Shown piece by piece: positions 28,080-37,186 of a DNA stretch of 64,000 bases. The number at the start of each line of letters is the position of its first letter. Position 1 is the stretch's first letter. The notes under the pieces are model-generated. The model saw only the letters and a list, made by a program, of their open reading frames with translations, ran no database searches and was not told the origin of the DNA. This DNA comes from Roseibium sp. MMSF_3544 (lineage in GTDB: Bacteria; Pseudomonadota; Alphaproteobacteria; Rhizobiales; Stappiaceae). A program made the translations under genes and the position numbers. The stretch covers positions 248,001 to 312,000 of the forward strand of contig NZ_JASHKA010000002.1 of assembly GCF_030732845.1 (NCBI RefSeq). Reading direction: 5' to 3'.

Positions 28080-28619
28080 GTGAGCCTGGATCTTGCCTCT
28101 TTGACGTTTTTGCTGGTCGAAGACAGCGCGTATATGCGGACAATCCTGCGGACAATGCTGCAGGGTTTCGGTGCGCGCCGTATTGTTGAAGCCGAGGACG
28201 GTGCATCCGGTCTCGAAGCCATGGACCGTGCCAATCCGGACATCCTGATCCTGGACTGGGTGATGCCCATTCTGGACGGGGCGGACATGGTGCGCATGAT
28301 CCGCAGCCCGAACAATCCCTTCGCCTACATTCCGATCATCATGGTGACGGCTCATACGGAGCGCAGCAGGATTGTCGAAGCCCGAAGATTGGGGGTCCAC
28401 GAACTGTTGTCGAAACCCATTTCGGCAAAATCGCTCTATCAACGCGTTTCGAGCGTGATCCTTCATCCGCGCGACTTCATCAAGACCGCGACCTATTTCG
28501 GCCCTGCACCCCGGGAAATCAGAAACAGACAGAAGATCTGGCAGGGTGGAGCCGGTCAAATGCCGAACCAGCCGAACCAGCCAATCGACGACAACGCCGA
28601 CGTCACCGCCATCGGCTAG
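28080..28619 (+). CDS. Receiver-domain response regulator with a short C-terminal tail
   Basis: Response regulator of 179 aa. A CheY-like receiver covers residues 8-130: VEDSAYMRT acidic pocket, phospho-acceptor in ILILDWVMPILDG (Asp59), and lysine in LLSKPISAKS. The remaining 50 residues (TATYFGPAPREIR onward) are basic then glutamine/asparagine-rich with no known output domain; similar tails occur in stand-alone receivers of marine alphaproteobacteria. The start is GTG at 28080, with AAGGAGG (28068-28074) five bases before. No kinase lies beside it. Confidence 0.82.
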   Translation: MSLDLASLTFLLVEDSAYMRTILRTMLQGFGARRIVEAEDGASGLEAMDRANPDILILDWVMPILDGADMVRMIRSPNNPFAYIPIIMVTAHTERSRIVEARRLGVHELLSKPISAKSLYQRVSSVILHPRDFIKTATYFGPAPREIRNRQKIWQGGAGQMPNQPNQPIDDNADVTAIG

Positions 28620-28657
28620 GGTCTGTCAATTAAGTCCCTGAAACCTGGTGTTGGAAA

Positions 28658-28888
28658 TCAGGCTGCCGAATGGGCGCTCTGTGGTGGTTCTACGGAAGAA
28701 TTGACGCTTTTTGCAATCTGGGCCGACCGTGCTTCAAGCGCATCGGCAAATTGTGCGAGAACATCGAGATCGACGGTGTAGTTTTCGAGCAGAAATTGTG
28801 ACAATACGTCGATTGGCAGATGATGGTAGCCATCGATAGCCGCCATCAGAGCCTCGGGAGTGTCCAAACGTTCACGCAGCTTGATCAT
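28658..28888 (-). CDS. Small protein of unknown function
   Basis: A 76-aa soluble, mostly helical protein (MIKLRERLDTPEALMAAIDGYHHL, then DVLAQFADALEAR). It has codon use like its neighbours and GGAAAA before the ATG. It is convergent with the receiver gene at 28080 and separated from it by 38 bases. I do not recognise a family. Confidence 0.6.
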   Translation of the reverse strand: MIKLRERLDTPEALMAAIDGYHHLPIDVLSQFLLENYTVDLDVLAQFADALEARSAQIAKSVNSSVEPPQSAHSAA

Positions 28889-29087
28889 GATTTTCCGTTG
28901 ATTTGATTATCTGCCATCGTGAGAATTTATAGTTAATAATGGGTAAATCTGACAGGCGCAAGAGTGACTTTTGCTCGTATGACGGTCATGAATTTCCGTC
29001 TCCGCTGCTGCTCGAATGTAGCGGCTGTTTTGCTTGTAAAATTAACAGTTTAGGCGCATTCTGCGCGTAGCAATCGAAGAGGCCCGC

Positions 29088-29531
29088 ATGGCAAAAGTCG
29101 TCTACGTTCTGAACGGACCGAACCTCAATCTCTTAGGCAAACGGGAGCCTGAGCTTTATGGCTTTCAGACCCTGGATGATGCCCGCCAGATGTGCGAGGC
29201 AAAAGCGGCCGAAAAGGGCCTGCAGCTTGTCTTTCGGCAAAGCAATGCCGAGCATGAACTGATCGACTGGATTCAGGAGGCACGTGAGGCTGCTAAGGCC
29301 ATCGTTATCAATCCCGCAGCCTATTCTCACACGTCGATCGCGATTTTGGACGCGCTCAATGCCTGTGAGTTTCCGATCATAGAAGTGCATGTCTCGAACA
29401 TCCACAAACGGGAAGAATTTCGTCATCATTCATACGTATCGCAGCGCGCAGATGCCGTGATCGCTGGCTGCGGCGTCGAAGGCTATTTGCTTGCCATTGA
29501 CTGGGTCGCGACGACACTCGGCAAAAGCTGA
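29088..29531 (+). CDS. aroQ: Type II 3-dehydroquinate dehydratase
   Basis: Cytosolic dodecameric dehydratase of the shikimate pathway, 147 aa, converting 3-dehydroquinate to 3-dehydroshikimate. Diagnostic motifs are [18 protein letters not shown] (catalytic Tyr24, arginine in KREP), [17 protein letters not shown] (active-site asparagine and histidine) and [24 protein letters not shown] precedes the ATG at 29088. It appears monocistronic and ends at a stem-loop shared with ugd. Confidence 0.96.
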   Translation: MAKVVYVLNGPNLNLLGKREPELYGFQTLDDARQMCEAKAAEKGLQLVFRQSNAEHELIDWIQEAREAAKAIVINPAAYSHTSIAILDALNACEFPIIEVHVSNIHKREEFRHHSYVSQRADAVIAGCGVEGYLLAIDWVATTLGKS

Positions 29532-29556
29532 CACGCGCCGCTATTCAAGGCGCGTG
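29532..29556. terminator. Stem-loop between convergent aroQ and ugd
   Basis: CACGCGCC (29532-29539) and GGCGCGTG (29549-29556) form an 8-bp GC-rich stem with a 9-base loop directly after the aroQ stop. There is no T-run on either side, so termination efficiency is uncertain. Confidence 0.5.
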
Positions 29557-29574
29557 CAGCGTGGACTGTTGCAA

Positions 29575-30882
29575 TCAGTAACTTCTGCCGACGCTTGTAT
29601 ATTCGAAGCCCTGGGCCAGCATGTAGTCGGGCTTGTAGATGTTGCGCAGGTCAACCACCTTTGGCGCTTTCAAAAGCGTTTTGACGCGCTCCAGGTCGAG
29701 CGCGCGGAATTGATCCCATTCCGTCACGATCACGACAACATCCGCGTTCTCGATGGCGTGATAGGGACCGTCGCAAAACAGCACGTCCGACATCATCTTG
29801 CCGGCCTCATCCATGCTGGCCGGATCGAACGCCCGGATCCTGGCACCTGCCGACTGCAGTTTTTCAACAATGTCGAGGCTCGGCGCCTCCCGCATGTCGT
29901 CGGTATTCGGCTTGAAGGCCAGACCGAGAAGCGCAATCGTCAATCCGTTCACGTCACCGCCCATGAAGTCGATGACCTTGTCGGCCATCTTCTTCTTGCG
30001 TGCCGAGTTTACCTCGATAACGGAATCGACGATCTTGAGATCGGAGTTGGCATCCGCTGCAATCTTGGAAAGGGCGAGGGTGTCCTTTGGAAAGCACGAT
30101 CCGCCGTAGCCCGGCCCGGCATGCAGAAATTTTCCGCCAATCCTGTTGTCGAGACCGATGCCGCGGGAGACTTCCTGGACATTCGCTCCAACGCTTTCGC
30201 ACAGATCCGCGATCTCGTTGATGAACGTGATCTTGACCGCCAGAAAAGCGTTGGCGGCGTATTTGATCAGTTCGGACGTCCGGCGTTTCGTGACGATAAT
30301 CGGCGTCTCGTTGAGGTAAAGAGGCCGGTAAAGCTCCTGCATGACCTCGACAGCCTGTTCGCTTTCAGTGCCGACAACAACCCTGTCCGGCCGCTTGAAA
30401 TCGCTAATGGCAGCGCCTTCGCGCAAAAACTCCGGGTTTGAGACTACCGCGAAATCCGCATCGGGATTGGTGCGTCGGATAATTTCCTCGACCTCATCGC
30501 CTGTGCCGACCGGGACGGTCGATTTGGTGACAATTACCGTGAAACCTTCGAGCAACCCGGCAATTTCTTCAGCGGCGGCATAGACATAAGTCAGGTCGGC
30601 ATGGCCGTCGCCGCGGCGTGTCGGCGTCCCGACCGCGATGAAAACAGCATCTGCTTTTCTGATTTCCTCGCCGGGATCGGTTGTAAAAAAGAGCCTCTCT
30701 TCAGCAACATTCTTGGCGACCAGCTCCTGAAGCCCCGGTTCGTAGATCGGAATCTGTCCGTTGTTCAGAGCGTCGATTTTCATGGCGTCTTTATCGATAC
30801 AGGTCACAACGTGACCAAAATCAGCAAAACAAGTCCCGGATACCAGACCGACATAGCCGGTCCCAATCATTGCAACGCGCAT
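29575..30882 (-). CDS. ugd: UDP-glucose 6-dehydrogenase
   Basis: NAD-dependent enzyme of 435 aa that makes UDP-glucuronate for surface polysaccharides. The N-terminal Rossmann motif is MIGTGYVGLVSGTCFADFGH. EFLREG marks the substrate region, LIKYAANAFLAVKITFINE the central helix, and GYGGSCFPKDTLAL holds the catalytic cysteine (Cys263). LGLAFKPNTDDMREAPS and the C-terminal UDP-binding half are complete. It appears monocistronic; no polysaccharide cluster is beside it. Confidence 0.95.
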   Translation of the reverse strand: MRVAMIGTGYVGLVSGTCFADFGHVVTCIDKDAMKIDALNNGQIPIYEPGLQELVAKNVAEERLFFTTDPGEEIRKADAVFIAVGTPTRRGDGHADLTYVYAAAEEIAGLLEGFTVIVTKSTVPVGTGDEVEEIIRRTNPDADFAVVSNPEFLREGAAISDFKRPDRVVVGTESEQAVEVMQELYRPLYLNETPIIVTKRRTSELIKYAANAFLAVKITFINEIADLCESVGANVQEVSRGIGLDNRIGGKFLHAGPGYGGSCFPKDTLALSKIAADANSDLKIVDSVIEVNSARKKKMADKVIDFMGGDVNGLTIALLGLAFKPNTDDMREAPSLDIVEKLQSAGARIRAFDPASMDEAGKMMSDVLFCDGPYHAIENADVVVIVTEWDQFRALDLERVKTLLKAPKVVDLRNIYKPDYMLAQGFEYTSVGRSY

Positions 30883-31061
30883 CTTGGATTTCCAGTTTCT
30901 GAGGCAGATCCCCGATCAAAGGGAGAAAAAGCGTTTGGATTTGGGCAGCATCTTAGCTGCACAGCCCCCTAGCACGACTGCCGACAGAATTGCTACCCCC
31001 AAGGGTGCGTCATGCCCGCACGATTTGCGAAAGGCTTGAGATGGCTCTGCGTTCTTTGAAT

Positions 31062-31757
31062 TCAGACGGTCAGGTAGCGGCGCACTTCGTTTTCCGACAA
31101 CTCGGCACCTGTTCCGGACAGGACGATCTCGCCTCTGTCCATGACGGCATAATCGTCTGCCAGTTCCCGCGCAAATTCGAAATACTGCTCCACGAGCACG
31201 ATCGCCATCGTTCCCTGGTTTCTGAGCCAGGATATGGCCCGGCCGATATCCTTGATAATGGACGGTTGAATACCTTCGGTCGGTTCGTCGAGCACCAGCA
31301 GTTTCGGCCGGGTCACGAGCGCCCGGGCGATGGCAAGCTGCTGCTGCTGGCCACCGGAGAGATCACCCCCACGCCGGTTCAGCATGTCCTTCAGAACGGG
31401 AAACAGTTCGAAAACCGTATCTGGAATGTATCGTTCCTTGCGCCGGATCGGAGCGAAGCCCGTTTCGAGATTTTCCTTTACCGAGAGAAGCGGAAAGACT
31501 TCACGACCCTGCGGCACGATCGCGATGCCCTTGCGGGCCCGGGCATGGGCAGGAAGCGCTGAGATGTCCTCGCCGTTCCAGAGTATCTTGCCTGCGGCGA
31601 TGCCCTGCTGACCCGCGACTGCACGCAAGGTGGACGTCTTGCCGACACCGTTGCGTCCCATCAGGCACGTCACCTTTCCGGTTTCCGCTGTCAGCGAAAC
31701 ACCCTTGAGGGCCTGCGCCGCGCCATAAAAGAGATCGATGTTTTCGACTTTGAGCAT
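31062..31757 (-). CDS. urtE: Urea ABC transporter ATP-binding protein UrtE
   Basis: LivF-type ATPase of 231 aa. Motifs are Walker A GRNGVGKTST, signature LSGGQQQQLAIARAL, Walker B LLVLDEPTEGIQPSI and the switch histidine region VLVEQYFEF. The urtABCDE gene order identifies it as the urea system. I start at ATG 31757 (MLKVENIDLFYG) with GAAGG upstream; 11 extra in-frame residues at 31790 are unlikely. A REP-like repeat separates it from urtD, unusual within this operon. Confidence 0.93.
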   Translation of the reverse strand: MLKVENIDLFYGAAQALKGVSLTAETGKVTCLMGRNGVGKTSTLRAVAGQQGIAAGKILWNGEDISALPAHARARKGIAIVPQGREVFPLLSVKENLETGFAPIRRKERYIPDTVFELFPVLKDMLNRRGGDLSGGQQQQLAIARALVTRPKLLVLDEPTEGIQPSIIKDIGRAISWLRNQGTMAIVLVEQYFEFARELADDYAVMDRGEIVLSGTGAELSENEVRRYLTV

Positions 31758-31760
31758 TAT

Positions 31761-31778
31761 TTTGAACCTTCGTTCAAA
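31761..31778. repeat. Short inverted repeat ahead of urtE
   Basis: TTTGAAC (31761-31767), a 4-base spacer and GTTCAAA (31772-31778) form a dyad overlapping the urtE leader. It could affect translation or be an operator. Confidence 0.35.
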
Positions 31779-31803
31779 GATTGAATTCAAGCATTCTCTT
31801 TCT

Positions 31804-31911
31804 CATCCCGGTTCGGCTTCGAGCCGAGACCGGGATCCGGTAACCATTGCCGCCTGCTGACCAAACAATGCTTCGGGCACTGGATCCCTGCCTTCGCAGG
31901 GATAACAACGG
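31804..31911. repeat. REP-like dispersed repeat between urtD and urtE
   Basis: About 108 bases built of two hairpins: CCCGGTTCGGCT (31807-31818) against AGCCGAGACCGGG (31822-31834) with one bulge, and ATCCCTG (31884-31890) against CAGGGAT (31897-31903). Read on the minus strand one frame encodes VVIPAKAGIQ, the familiar false-ORF signature of a repeat family scattered through many proteobacterial genomes. It is probably non-coding and sits inside the urt operon. Confidence 0.75.
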
Positions 31912-31928
31912 TGTATGAGGCTGATATC

Positions 31929-32675
31929 TCACCGCCCCAGATAGACTTCAACGACGCGCTCATCGGCGGAAACATGGTCGAGCGAGCCTTCGGCAAGCAC
32001 CGATCCTTCATGAAGCACGGTAACTTTGACATCGAGCGAGCGCACGAAATCCATGTCGTGTTCGACGACGACGACCGAATGATCCTTGGCGATGTCCTTT
32101 AGCAGATCCGCCGTTTCGGCCGTTTCCGCGTCCGTCATGCCGGCTGCGGGCTCGTCGACCAGAAGCAGTTTCGGGTCCTGGGCAAGCAGCATGCCGATCT
32201 CGAGCCATTGTTTCTGTCCGTGGCTGAGATTGGCGGCAAGTTCACTGCTCTTGTCGGTCAGCCGGATGAGTTCAAGCAGGTTCTCAATCCGGGTCTTTTC
32301 AGCGCCGGTTATGACATGAAACAGAGTCGAAAACGGACCGCGCGGTGCCTTCAGGGCGAGTTCAAGATTGTCCCAGACCGTATGGCTTTCAAACACCGTC
32401 GGTTTCTGGAATTTCCGGCCGATCCCAAGTTCGGCAATGGCAGCCTCGTCCTCGCTGGTCAGGTCAATCGCACCGCTGAAATACACCTCGCCGCTGTCGG
32501 GCCGGGTCTTCCCGGTGATCACATCCATCATGGTTGTCTTGCCCGCACCGTTCGGGCCGATGATGGCCCGCATTTCGCCCGGGTCGATCGTGAGCGAGAG
32601 ATCGTTCAATGCCTTGAACCCGTCGAAAGCGACCGAAACCCCATCAAGGTAAAGCAGGCTTGTTGCTCTGGTCAT
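31929..32675 (-). CDS. urtD: Urea ABC transporter ATP-binding protein UrtD
   Basis: LivG-type ATPase of 248 aa. Walker A is GPNGAGKTTMMD, the signature region is NLSHGQKQWLEIGMLLAQ, Walker B is LLLVDEPAAGMTDAE and the switch is VVVEHDMDFV. The LSHGQKQWLEIGM form is typical of UrtD. I start at ATG 32675 (MTRATSLLYLDG), four bases after the urtC stop, with GGAG inside the urtC end. Confidence 0.93.
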   Translation of the reverse strand: MTRATSLLYLDGVSVAFDGFKALNDLSLTIDPGEMRAIIGPNGAGKTTMMDVITGKTRPDSGEVYFSGAIDLTSEDEAAIAELGIGRKFQKPTVFESHTVWDNLELALKAPRGPFSTLFHVITGAEKTRIENLLELIRLTDKSSELAANLSHGQKQWLEIGMLLAQDPKLLLVDEPAAGMTDAETAETADLLKDIAKDHSVVVVEHDMDFVRSLDVKVTVLHEGSVLAEGSLDHVSADERVVEVYLGR

Positions 32676-32679
32676 CGAT

Positions 32680-33918
32680 CTACTCCGCCGGCTGGGGGTG
32701 GGCTGCGCCGGCACGCGAGACGGCAGGGCCGGGAGGAGGTACGTTTGCCGGTGCACCCGGCGACTGTGGTGCTTGTGAGGGCGGATCTCCAGATCCCTCG
32801 CCGAAGTCGGACGATATCCGCCGCTGGCGGAGCGCCGTCCAGCCGTCGCTCAGGGTGCCAACAATGCCTTTGGGCAGGAACAGCGTGACGAAGACGAAGA
32901 GACCACCCAGAGCAAAGAGCCAAATGTCGGGGAGTGCGGCGGTGAACCAGGTTTTGGCAAAGTTCACCAGAACGGCTCCAAGAACCGCGCCGACAAGGGT
33001 CGCCCGCCCGCCGACGGCCACCCAGATGACCACCTCGATGGAATTGGCCGGTGCGAATTCGCCCGGATTGATGATGCCGACCTGCGGGACGTAGAGCGCG
33101 CCCGCAACGCCCGCCATCATGGCCGAAAGCGTCCAGACGAAAAGTTTGTAATGCTCGACCCTGTAACCGAGAAAACGCGTCCGGCTTTCCGCGTCGCGCA
33201 CGGCGACAAGCACCTTGCCGAGCTTCGAACGGGTCACGGAGCGGCAGATCAGGAAACAAACGACCAGCGCCAGGCCTGAGGCTGCAAACAGGCCGGCGCG
33301 GGTCGTGTCGGCTTGAATGTCAAAGCCGAGTATGTCCTTGAAATCGGTCAGGCCGTTGTTGCCGCCAAAGCCCATGTCGTTGCGGAAAAAGGCAAGCAGC
33401 AAGGCGTAGGTGAGAGCCTGCGTGATGATCGACAGGTAGACCCCGGTGACCCTGGAACGGAAGGCGAACCAGCCGAAAACGAAGGCCAGCAGGCCCGGAA
33501 CCAGCAGAACCATCAGGGCTGCGAACCAGAACATGTCGAAGCCGTACCAGTACCACGGCAATTCCTGCCAGTTGAGAAACACCATGAAGTCAGGCAGCAG
33601 CGGATCGCCATAAACACCGCGCGTGCCGATTTGGCGCATGAGATACATGCCCATCGCATAACCGCCAAGCGCGAAGAAGGCGGCATGACCGAGCGAAAGA
33701 ATGCCGCAATAGCCCCAGACCAGATCCACCGCCAGCGCGAGCAGGGCATAGGTGAGATACTTGCCCATCAGCGTGACGGCATAGGTCGGCACGTGGAAAG
33801 GTGAGGTCTCTGGCACAAGAAGATTGCCCACGGGCACCAGGATGATGACGGCCGCCATGAGTGCCAGGAATATACCGGCGCGGGCGTCCATGGCGCGGAA
33901 TAGGAAAGAGGACATCAT
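32680..33918 (-). CDS. urtC: Urea ABC transporter permease UrtC
   Basis: LivM-type permease of 412 aa with about ten membrane helices. Signature sequences are DLVWGYCGILSLGHAAFFALGGYAMGMYL, FRSRVTGVYLSIITQALTYA, FGGNNGLTDF (typical of UrtC) and ARDAESRTRFLGY-like VAVRDAESRTRF. The C-terminus has a proline/glycine-rich tail. Its ATG overlaps the urtB stop (ATGA), so translation is coupled. Confidence 0.94.
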   Translation of the reverse strand: MMSSFLFRAMDARAGIFLALMAAVIILVPVGNLLVPETSPFHVPTYAVTLMGKYLTYALLALAVDLVWGYCGILSLGHAAFFALGGYAMGMYLMRQIGTRGVYGDPLLPDFMVFLNWQELPWYWYGFDMFWFAALMVLLVPGLLAFVFGWFAFRSRVTGVYLSIITQALTYALLLAFFRNDMGFGGNNGLTDFKDILGFDIQADTTRAGLFAASGLALVVCFLICRSVTRSKLGKVLVAVRDAESRTRFLGYRVEHYKLFVWTLSAMMAGVAGALYVPQVGIINPGEFAPANSIEVVIWVAVGGRATLVGAVLGAVLVNFAKTWFTAALPDIWLFALGGLFVFVTLFLPKGIVGTLSDGWTALRQRRISSDFGEGSGDPPSQAPQSPGAPANVPPPGPAVSRAGAAHPQPAE

Positions 33919-35546
33919 GCTTCAACTGCCCGGCCCTTGAGGGCGAAGAGGCCCCTCGGACGCTTTTGGATAAAGAGGATGATGAAGACGAGCACGAAGA
34001 TCTTGCCAAGGACGGCGCCCGCATACGGTTCGAGGAACTTGTTCACGACGCCGAGCGTCATGGCGCCGACAAGCGTACCCCAAAGATTGCCGACCCCGCC
34101 GAAGACCACGACCATGAAGCTGTCGATGATGTAGCCCTGGCCGAGATTGGGCGACACGTTGTCGATCTGGGACAGAGCCACGCCGGCAATCCCGGCGATA
34201 CCCGACCCCAGCCCGAAGGTCAGCGCATCGATCCACGGCGTGCGGATGCCCATGTTCGCGGCCATGCGGCGGTTCTGGGTGACGGCGCGGGTGTAGAGCC
34301 CGAACGGTGTTTTCTTCAGGACCAGTATGAGCCCGGCAAACACCAAAAGCGCGAACACGACGATCCACATGCGGTTATAGGTGATCGTCATTTGCCCCAA
34401 TTCGAAGGCGCCGGACATCCAGTCCGGGTTACCCACCTCGCGGTTTGTCGGTCCGAAAATGGAGCGAACCGCCTGCTGCAGGATCAGCGAGATACCCCAC
34501 GTGGCCAGGAGCGTTTCCAGCGGTCTGCCGTAAAGCCATCGGATCACACCGCGCTCGATTGCGATGCCAATCACGCCTGCGGTCAGGAAGGCGAGGGGAA
34601 GGGCAATGAAAAGAGAATAGTCGAACAATTCCGGCATCGAGGTGCGGATCAGATCCTGGACGACAAACGTCGTGTAGGCACCGATCATCACCATCTCGCC
34701 ATGGGCCATGTTGATGACGCCCATCACACCGAACGTGATGGCGAGCCCGATAGCGGCGAGCAACAGGACCGAGCCGAGCGAGATGCCGTACCATATGTTC
34801 TGTGCCGCATCCCAGGCGGCGATGGACTTTTCGATTTTCGTGACGGCGGCTGCGGCGGCACCTTGAACCGCGCCTTCCGAACTCGACCTGACACCGATAA
34901 GCAGCGACAAGGCCTCGCGGTTGCCCATCTCGGAAAGGATTTCAACGGCTGCGATTTTCTCGGCTTCTTCAAGGTCGGAATTGAGAACCGCCGCGGCGCG
35001 CGCCTGTTGCATGACCTCGAGCACGTTTGCGTCCTGCTCGGCGGCAATCGCGGTATCCAGCGCTTCGATGCTGCCGGGATCTTTCGCCTTGAAGACAGCC
35101 TCGGCGGCCGCGATGCGGACTTTCGGGTCTGGCGCCATCAGTGTCAGGGAACCGAGCGCTGAACGGATAACCCGTCGCAGCTTGTTGTTCACCTTGATCT
35201 TCTTGACCTCGCGCCTGCCGGCTTCACCTTGTGCTTCCAGCGTCAGCGGGTCCGTCAGTTTGAACTGTTTCCCGTCCTTTTCTGCAATGAACACCTGGCC
35301 ATCAGATTTGCGGACGTAAAGGTCGCCGGCGCTGAGCGCTTCAAGGGCAGGGGCCACAATTGGATCGCCCGTTGCCACCAGGGCTCCGATCTGCCGTTCC
35401 GTTTCTGCAAACTTGCCCTCGGCCAGTTCGTTGATCAACGGGCGCAGCGTTTCGCTGTCGCTTTGGGCATTTGCCGGACCGGCGAGTCCGACCATGAGAC
35501 TTATCTGCAAGCAAAGGAAAACAAAAAGCGATTTCAGACAGGACAT
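33915..35546 (-). CDS. urtB: Urea ABC transporter permease UrtB
   Basis: Permease of 543 aa. It starts with a signal sequence (MSCLKSLFVFLCLQISLMVG, cut near ANAQ). A periplasmic helical HEAT-like domain of about 210 residues follows, as is usual in UrtB (SALGSLTLMAPDPKVRIAAAEA). The C-terminal half is a LivH-type permease with FGVMGVINMAHGEMVMIGAY and GGVGNLWGTLVGAMTLG. I start at ATG 35546; upstream in-frame sequence is a translated REP repeat, not part of the protein. Confidence 0.93.
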   Translation of the reverse strand: MSCLKSLFVFLCLQISLMVGLAGPANAQSDSETLRPLINELAEGKFAETERQIGALVATGDPIVAPALEALSAGDLYVRKSDGQVFIAEKDGKQFKLTDPLTLEAQGEAGRREVKKIKVNNKLRRVIRSALGSLTLMAPDPKVRIAAAEAVFKAKDPGSIEALDTAIAAEQDANVLEVMQQARAAAVLNSDLEEAEKIAAVEILSEMGNREALSLLIGVRSSSEGAVQGAAAAAVTKIEKSIAAWDAAQNIWYGISLGSVLLLAAIGLAITFGVMGVINMAHGEMVMIGAYTTFVVQDLIRTSMPELFDYSLFIALPLAFLTAGVIGIAIERGVIRWLYGRPLETLLATWGISLILQQAVRSIFGPTNREVGNPDWMSGAFELGQMTITYNRMWIVVFALLVFAGLILVLKKTPFGLYTRAVTQNRRMAANMGIRTPWIDALTFGLGSGIAGIAGVALSQIDNVSPNLGQGYIIDSFMVVVFGGVGNLWGTLVGAMTLGVVNKFLEPYAGAVLGKIFVLVFIILFIQKRPRGLFALKGRAVEA

Positions 35547-35578
35547 CGGTCCACCGGCGTTGTGAATTTGGATAAACG

Positions 35579-35685
35579 CCTCATCCTGAGGAGCCGCTCT
35601 GCGGTGTCTCGAAGGATGGGCCACTTGCTCTTTGGTTTGCCGCCCATCCTTCGAGACGGACCTGACTGTCCTCCTCAGGATGAGG
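35579..35685. repeat. REP-like palindromic repeat between urtA and urtB
   Basis: A 107-base long inverted repeat. The outer arms are CCTCATCCTGAGGAG (35579-35593) and CTCCTCAGGATGAGG (35671-35685), the inner arms TCTCGAAGGATGGGC (35607-35621) and GCCCATCCTTCGAGA (35642-35656). This CATCCTTCGAGA/CTCCTCAGGATGAGG type is common between genes in Hyphomicrobiales-related genomes. It lies in the gap after urtA, where it may attenuate urtB expression relative to urtA. Confidence 0.8.
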
Positions 35686-35793
35686 TACTGGTTCTGAATT
35701 CTTCCCGGATCGCGCTTTGCGCCTTCGGGACAACAAGTGGAACGAATGGTAGGGGGCGGGCCGCGTCGGCCCGCCCCAACTCCGTCTCCTCCC

Positions 35794-37080
35794 TTAGGAC
35801 CCGGAGCCCCCACACTTGCCGGTGGCGGTGTTGAAGTTGCCGCAGGAAAGCGGTGCGCGCCAATCGGAGATCAGGTCTTTCGAACCGTCCAGATAATCGG
35901 ACCATGCATCGCCAACGACCAGGCCGGAGGTTTCCCACACGGTTTCGAACTGTCCGTCGTCCTGGATCTCGCCGATAAGGACCGGCTTGGTGATGTGGTG
36001 GTTCGGCATCATTGCGGAATAGCCGCCCGTCAGGTTCGGGACGGACACACCGACAATGGCGTCGATCACAGCATCCGGATCGGTCGTGCCGGCTTTCTCA
36101 ACGGCTTCGACCCACATATTGAAGCCGATGAAATGCGCTTCCATCGGATCGTTGGTGACACGATCTTCGTCGCCGATAAATGCATGCCAGGCATCGATGA
36201 ACTCGGCATTGATGTCGGTGTCTGCGGACTGGAAGTAGTTCCAAGCGGCCAGGTGACCGACGAGCGGCTCGGTGTCGAGCCCGGCCAGTTCTTCTTCACC
36301 CACGGAGAACGCAACCACGGGGATGTCTTCCGCCTTGATGCCGGCATTTGCCAGTTCCTTGTAGAAAGGAACGTTGGCGTCACCATTGATCGTGGAGACC
36401 ACGGCGGTTTTCTTGCCGGCGGACCCGAAGGTCTTGATGTCGGAGACGATCGTCTGCCAGTCGGAATGACCGAACGGCGTGTAGTTGATCATGATGTCTT
36501 CTTCAGCGACACCCTTGGACTTCAGATAGGCTTCCAGGATCTTGTTGGTCGTGCGCGGATAGACATAGTCTGTTCCGGCAAGCACCCAGCGCTCGACGCC
36601 TTCTTCGTTCATCAGGTAATCGACGGCCGGAATAGCCTGCTGGTTCGGCGCTGCGCCGGTGTAGAAGACGTTCCGCTGGGACTCTTCGCCCTCATACTGC
36701 ACGGGATAGAAGAGCAGGGAGTTCAGTTCTTCAAACACCGGAAGAACGGATTTGCGCGACACGGACGTCCAGCAGCCGAAAACGGCATCGACGCCGTTCA
36801 CTTCGATCAGTTCACGTGCCTTTTCGGCAAAGAGCGGCCAATCGGAAGCGGGATCGACGACAACCGCCTCAAGTTTCTTGCCGAGAAGGCCGCCTTTCTT
36901 GTTCTGCTCCTCAATGAGCATCAGCATGGCGTCCTTGAGGGTGGTTTCCGAAATCGCCATGGTGCCAGAGAGCGAATGCAGGATGCCGACCTTGATCGTA
37001 TCTTCCTGGGCAGACGCGCCGCCGATCATGGTCGAAGCCATCAGGCTTGCCAGTGCGAATTTTGTGAGAGTGTTTTTCAT
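35794..37080 (-). CDS. urtA: Urea ABC transporter substrate-binding protein UrtA
   Basis: Periplasmic binding protein of 428 aa. A signal peptide (MKNTLTKFALASLMASTMIG, cut near ASAQ) is followed by KVGILHSLSGTMAISE and VFGCWTSVSRKSVLPVFEE, both characteristic of UrtA/FmdD. It ends with a cysteine-containing CGNFNTATGKCGG tail. I start at ATG 37080 with AGGGGAAC upstream. It heads urtABCDE and diverges from the permease-kinase fusion at 37360. Confidence 0.95.
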   Translation of the reverse strand: MKNTLTKFALASLMASTMIGGASAQEDTIKVGILHSLSGTMAISETTLKDAMLMLIEEQNKKGGLLGKKLEAVVVDPASDWPLFAEKARELIEVNGVDAVFGCWTSVSRKSVLPVFEELNSLLFYPVQYEGEESQRNVFYTGAAPNQQAIPAVDYLMNEEGVERWVLAGTDYVYPRTTNKILEAYLKSKGVAEEDIMINYTPFGHSDWQTIVSDIKTFGSAGKKTAVVSTINGDANVPFYKELANAGIKAEDIPVVAFSVGEEELAGLDTEPLVGHLAAWNYFQSADTDINAEFIDAWHAFIGDEDRVTNDPMEAHFIGFNMWVEAVEKAGTTDPDAVIDAIVGVSVPNLTGGYSAMMPNHHITKPVLIGEIQDDGQFETVWETSGLVVGDAWSDYLDGSKDLISDWRAPLSCGNFNTATGKCGGSGS

Positions 37081-37100
37081 GCCAGTTCCCCTGTTTGAAG

Positions 37101-37121
37101 GCACCGGTTCCCATCCGGTGC
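37101..37121. promoter_or_regulatory. Inverted repeat in the urtA leader
   Basis: GCACCGG (37101-37107), 7 bases, CCGGTGC (37115-37121). The half-sites recall NtrC (GCACC/GGTGC), but the spacing is wider than the classic N5 core, so this may be an mRNA hairpin instead. Confidence 0.3.
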
Positions 37122-37186
37122 ATAGCGGCTGGAAGGACTGCCGCCATCGGGAAAAGATCGTGCGCCGGAATCATTGCGCCGCAACA

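Noticed and set aside
31787..32032. Short protein containing VVIPAKAGIQ
   Set aside because: This is the translated form of a dispersed REP-like repeat plus urtD antisense, not a gene.
33861..35162. 433-residue plus-strand frame opposite urtB
   Set aside because: Antisense shadow of a well-supported urt gene; composition is non-protein-like (Arg, Asp, His, Gln excess).
35737..37098. 453-residue plus-strand frame opposite urtA
   Set aside because: Antisense shadow of urtA; no domain and no ribosome site.
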